Positions 61,989 to 64,000 of a stretch of DNA of 64,000 nt are shown here, piece by piece (the stretch's first letter is position 1; each line of letters begins with the position of its first letter). This DNA is from SXOA01 sp046593355. Lineage in GTDB: Bacteria; Planctomycetota; Planctomycetia; Pirellulales; Pirellulaceae. Both the position numbers and the translations under genes were made by a program. The stretch is from assembly GCA_046593355.1 (NCBI GenBank), contig JBKJNY010000233.1:1-64000 (forward strand), read 5' to 3'. The notes beneath the pieces are model-generated. The model worked only from the letters and a program-made list of their open reading frames with translations. It had not been told where the DNA came from and did not search any database.

Positions 61989-63071
61989 TTAGGAGCGACT
62001 GGCGGGAGGCGCGCTAAGACGATCCTGAAAGTTTTTAGCGGCCATACTTGGCTCTGTCGCCCCTACCACGGCTCTGCCCACCGCCACTCTTCTGATTCCG
62101 GTCGCCAGCACTTCCCCCACGTTTTCCACCGTAATTCCCCCAATCGCAAACGTCGGCAGGCTGATTTCCGCGGCGACTTCGCGGAGAAAGGCGAGGCCAG
62201 GGAAGGAATCAAAATGTTTCGTGCCAGAGGGGAACGTCGGGCCGCAGCCGATGTAGCTGGCACCGGCGAGGACGGCCTGGCGGGCTTGCTTGATGTTGTG
62301 CGTGGATAGGCCGACGAGCATCTCGGGGCCGACAATGCGGCGGACATCTTGAATGGCCGGTTCTTCCTGGCCAACGTGGACGCCGTCCGCGGCAGAAAGA
62401 ACAGCCAGATCGGGCCGGTCATTCAAGATGAAAAGTGCGCCGCAGGTTCTCGTGATGCGGCGGAGTAGGCGAGCCCGTTCCAGCAGTTCGCGGTCAGGTA
62501 GCTTCTTCTCACGAAGCTGCACGATGTCTGCGCCCGCCTCACAGATTTCAATCGCCCGCTTTTCGAACGACTCGGCAGAATCGCCGCCATCCATGAGCAC
62601 ATACAGCCGGGCGTCCGCCAGCTTCTGCTGACTATCGGCCGTCAGTAGCGTGGCTTTTTCCAAGGTGTATGTCTGATAGCGCAGGGCTTCGAGTTCCTGC
62701 GCTGGCAGAGCGAGGACTTTGGCGTACTCCTCCAGCGACCGCAGTGCTTGTTCCAGACGTTTGCAACTCGCCTGGGCCACATGGCCGATGGAGTCGCGGC
62801 TCAGTTCTTGGTCCGTTTTGATGGACAGTCCCACGTCGCCTGCCGTGTTTCGAGAGCTGAGTAAATCGTGCGCCGGAATAGAGGACTGAATGCTCGCCAG
62901 CGAGTGCCGCAGCTCTTTCCAGCATTTTGTCAGGTGTCCATCATCGAGCCCGAAGCGGCAATACTCTTCCAGAACGCGCAATGCCTCCGCGGCCCTGTTG
63001 AAATTGGCATCGACAATCCGCAGCGCGGCAAGGCGGTCAGCGGATGCTAATGGTGGGTCAGGGAAGGGCAT
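61989..63071 (-). CDS. thiE: ThiD2-ThiE fusion (thiamine phosphate synthase)
   Basis: 360 residues from the ATG at 63071. Residues 14-150 are a ThiD2-type domain (RIVDANFNRAAEALRVLEEY, CRFGLDDGHLTKCWKELRHS), as in cyanobacterial ThiE, which can supply HMP-PP kinase activity. Residues 155-355 are the ThiE TIM barrel: DIVQLREKKLPDRELLERAR, FILNDRPDLAVLSAADGVHV, GQEE, YIGCGPTFPSGTKHFDSF and LPTFAIGGITVENV. It joins HMP-PP and HET-P into thiamine phosphate. No TPP riboswitch was recognised upstream. The in-frame open stretch before the ATG has CxxC pairs (near 63130-63170) and could be a longer start. Confidence 0.92.
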   Translation of the reverse strand: MPFPDPPLASADRLAALRIVDANFNRAAEALRVLEEYCRFGLDDGHLTKCWKELRHSLASIQSSIPAHDLLSSRNTAGDVGLSIKTDQELSRDSIGHVAQASCKRLEQALRSLEEYAKVLALPAQELEALRYQTYTLEKATLLTADSQQKLADARLYVLMDGGDSAESFEKRAIEICEAGADIVQLREKKLPDRELLERARLLRRITRTCGALFILNDRPDLAVLSAADGVHVGQEEPAIQDVRRIVGPEMLVGLSTHNIKQARQAVLAGASYIGCGPTFPSGTKHFDSFPGLAFLREVAAEISLPTFAIGGITVENVGEVLATGIRRVAVGRAVVGATEPSMAAKNFQDRLSAPPASRS

Positions 63072-63375
63072 GGAAATCGAACTGTTTTGACCACCTGAAC
63101 GCGTGGCACACTGATTGCATTTATCCGTGCGTAAGTCGGGTTTACCACCAATTTGGCAGTAGCGGCAGAGGGATTTCCATTGTACGGCGCACAGCTTATC
63201 GCGGTTAATCTGGTTCGCTTGCGGGTTTTGCACCGCTAGGTTCGGATTTGAGCCGCCTGATTCGCCGCAACTCCAAATATGGCTTGAACTTGCCTTGCCC
63301 AGTCGGAATCTGGGAGTTAGAATTTCGCGGCCCTGAATGAGCTGTTGGTTGGAGAATGGATTCTGGAGCGCAAGG
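63072..63375. other. Divergent intergenic region upstream of thiE
   Basis: 304 bases between divergent thiE and the TPR gene. On the minus strand, in frame with thiE, about 40 residues upstream read LCRYCQIGGKPDL and DKCNQCATRSGG, two CxxC pairs. This could be an N-terminal zinc-ribbon extension, a lost small gene or chance. No TPP riboswitch pattern was seen. Confidence 0.4.
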
Positions 63376-63948
63376 ATGCGAAAAGTTGCCCTGTGGTTGC
63401 TTTGGCCGGGTCTGGCCTCCCTCTGGCGGCGGGGGAGCGGGCAAGGTCTGGCGGCAGCTGCGGCGTTTGGGGTTCTGTTCAATTTTGCCTTAATTACCAC
63501 GTTTATCTGGCCGCAGTTACTGTCGCGAGGCTTGGCCCCTTGGGTGGTTCCCGCGGCAGCCTGGGTTTCGGTGCTATGGTTTTGGATTGTCGCGGCCCGC
63601 TCCGGAGCCAGGTTTCTGGCTGCGGAAGCTGCCCGGCAAACCCCGCCCAATGATGCCGCCAACCGCCTGCTGATCCAGGCCCAAACCGAATATTTGAAGG
63701 GACACCTGAGCCAGGCTGAAAGCTTGCTGCAAGAGCTGCTAGCCAACTTTCCCGGAGACTGCGAAGCCCATTTGCTTCTCGCCACCCTTTGCCGCCGGAT
63801 GGGCCGGCTGAGTGACGCCCGCAAGCACCTCGCCGAGCTCCTCGAACTGCCGCTGGCCCATGCCTGGCGGATGGAAATCGAGACAGAACAGCGACAACTA
63901 ACCCGAAGCGTCAGCGAGGGAGAATCGAACGTCACCCGCGCCGCTTGA
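63376..63948 (+). CDS. TPR-like membrane protein with repeat-derived C-terminus
   Basis: 190 residues from the ATG at 63376 (MRKVALWLL). Two membrane helices lie in the first 75 residues (SGQGLAAAAAFGVLFNFALI, then ITTFIW; VVPAAAWVSVLWFWIVAA). A TPR-like cytoplasmic domain follows (ANRLLIQAQTEYLKGHLSQA, LLANFPGDCEAHLLLATLCR, MGRLSDARKHLAELL). The C-terminal residues LTRSVSEGESNVTRAA are encoded by a copy of the dispersed TAACCCGAAGCGTCAGCGAGGGA repeat at 63899-63921, so the tail is probably added by repeat insertion. Function unknown; probably a scaffold. Confidence 0.75.
   Translation: MRKVALWLLWPGLASLWRRGSGQGLAAAAAFGVLFNFALITTFIWPQLLSRGLAPWVVPAAAWVSVLWFWIVAARSGARFLAAEAARQTPPNDAANRLLIQAQTEYLKGHLSQAESLLQELLANFPGDCEAHLLLATLCRRMGRLSDARKHLAELLELPLAHAWRMEIETEQRQLTRSVSEGESNVTRAA
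63899..63921. repeat. TAACCCGAAGCGTCAGCGAGGGA repeat inside a gene
   Basis: Twenty of 23 bases match tagcccgacgcgccagcgag and gga at 43866-43888. Here it lies in frame and codes for TRSVSEG near the end of the TPR membrane protein. Confidence 0.7.
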
Positions 63949-63951
63949 TTC

Positions 63952-63977
63952 GTAGGATGGCCTTCCGAGCCCATCCT
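63952..63977. repeat. GTAGGAT-type palindrome
   Basis: gtaggatggccttccgagcc followed by catcct, directly after the TPR gene stop. Same family as 28503, 43764 and 44881. A partial second copy (ggacggcctcgga) runs to the window end. Confidence 0.7.
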
Positions 63978-64000
63978 CAAAAAACCAGGACGGCCTCGGA

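Noticed and set aside
63072..63375. TPP riboswitch upstream of thiE
   Set aside because: No CTGAGA or ACCTGATCTGGATAATGCC-like pattern was seen on the minus strand.

Overview
The window looks like chromosomal DNA of a Planctomycetota bacterium, probably near the Pirellulales. This is inferred from gene content, with no database search. The signs are: two Hanks-type Ser/Thr kinases; zinc-ribbon membrane proteins; a DUF4013-like protein; a secreted beta-helix/cadherin/dockerin protein with an N-terminal 'SLESRLALA' motif; a HTH plus receiver-like protein; three-subunit (B-type) succinate dehydrogenase; and a heavy load of short palindromic intergenic repeats. No rRNA, tRNA or CRISPR array was recognised.

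Left block (1-9979), all on the + strand: the right end of an IS66 element, a zinc-ribbon gene cut by it, a frameshifted calcium-type P-ATPase, a zinc-ribbon Ser/Thr kinase, a shortened pyruvate-kinase-like protein, a release-factor-like (baeRF) protein, csrA with a damaged-looking start, and a frameshifted, 3'-truncated pyrC. The kinase, pyruvate-kinase-like and baeRF genes are intact and the rest show damage. The block reads like an acquired or rearranged stress/energy cluster that is decaying. Its right edge lies directly against the stop codon of a convergent RyR/TrkA-N gene at 9980.

Middle (9980-35453): the RyR/TrkA-N membrane protein, a secreted PDZ protein with a long charged repeat, guaA divergent from a nucleoside-type MFS transporter, a thioesterase, an ABC exporter pair with an FAD protein, a minus-strand xanthine-dehydrogenase-type hydroxylase operon (FAD, 2Fe-2S, Uma2, molybdopterin subunits, esterase), an acyltransferase, a Flp-pilin-like protein, an SGNH hydrolase, a 21-residue Lys/Ala micropeptide gene (31190-31255), a HTH-receiver regulator and the beta-helix surface protein.

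Right (35759-64000): gamma-glutamyltransferase, Maf, an RluA-type pseudouridine synthase, a second kinase, an exonuclease, membrane proteins, groES-groEL, a secreted EEP nuclease, sufE-sufS, a ketoacyl-synthase homologue that has lost all three catalytic residues, a HEAT lipoprotein, esterases, rarA, the sdhCAB operon with a HEPN gene and a small partner gene inserted between sdhA and sdhB, a VapC toxin with a HicB-like partner, a methyltransferase, a ThiD2-ThiE fusion and a TPR membrane protein.

The most distinctive non-coding signal is a family of paired hairpins framed by AGT...ACT with inverted CTCCG/CGGAG loops. Five copies were found, each lying 0-4 bases from a stop codon. Other palindrome families recur between genes, and one has been absorbed into the 3' end of a coding sequence.
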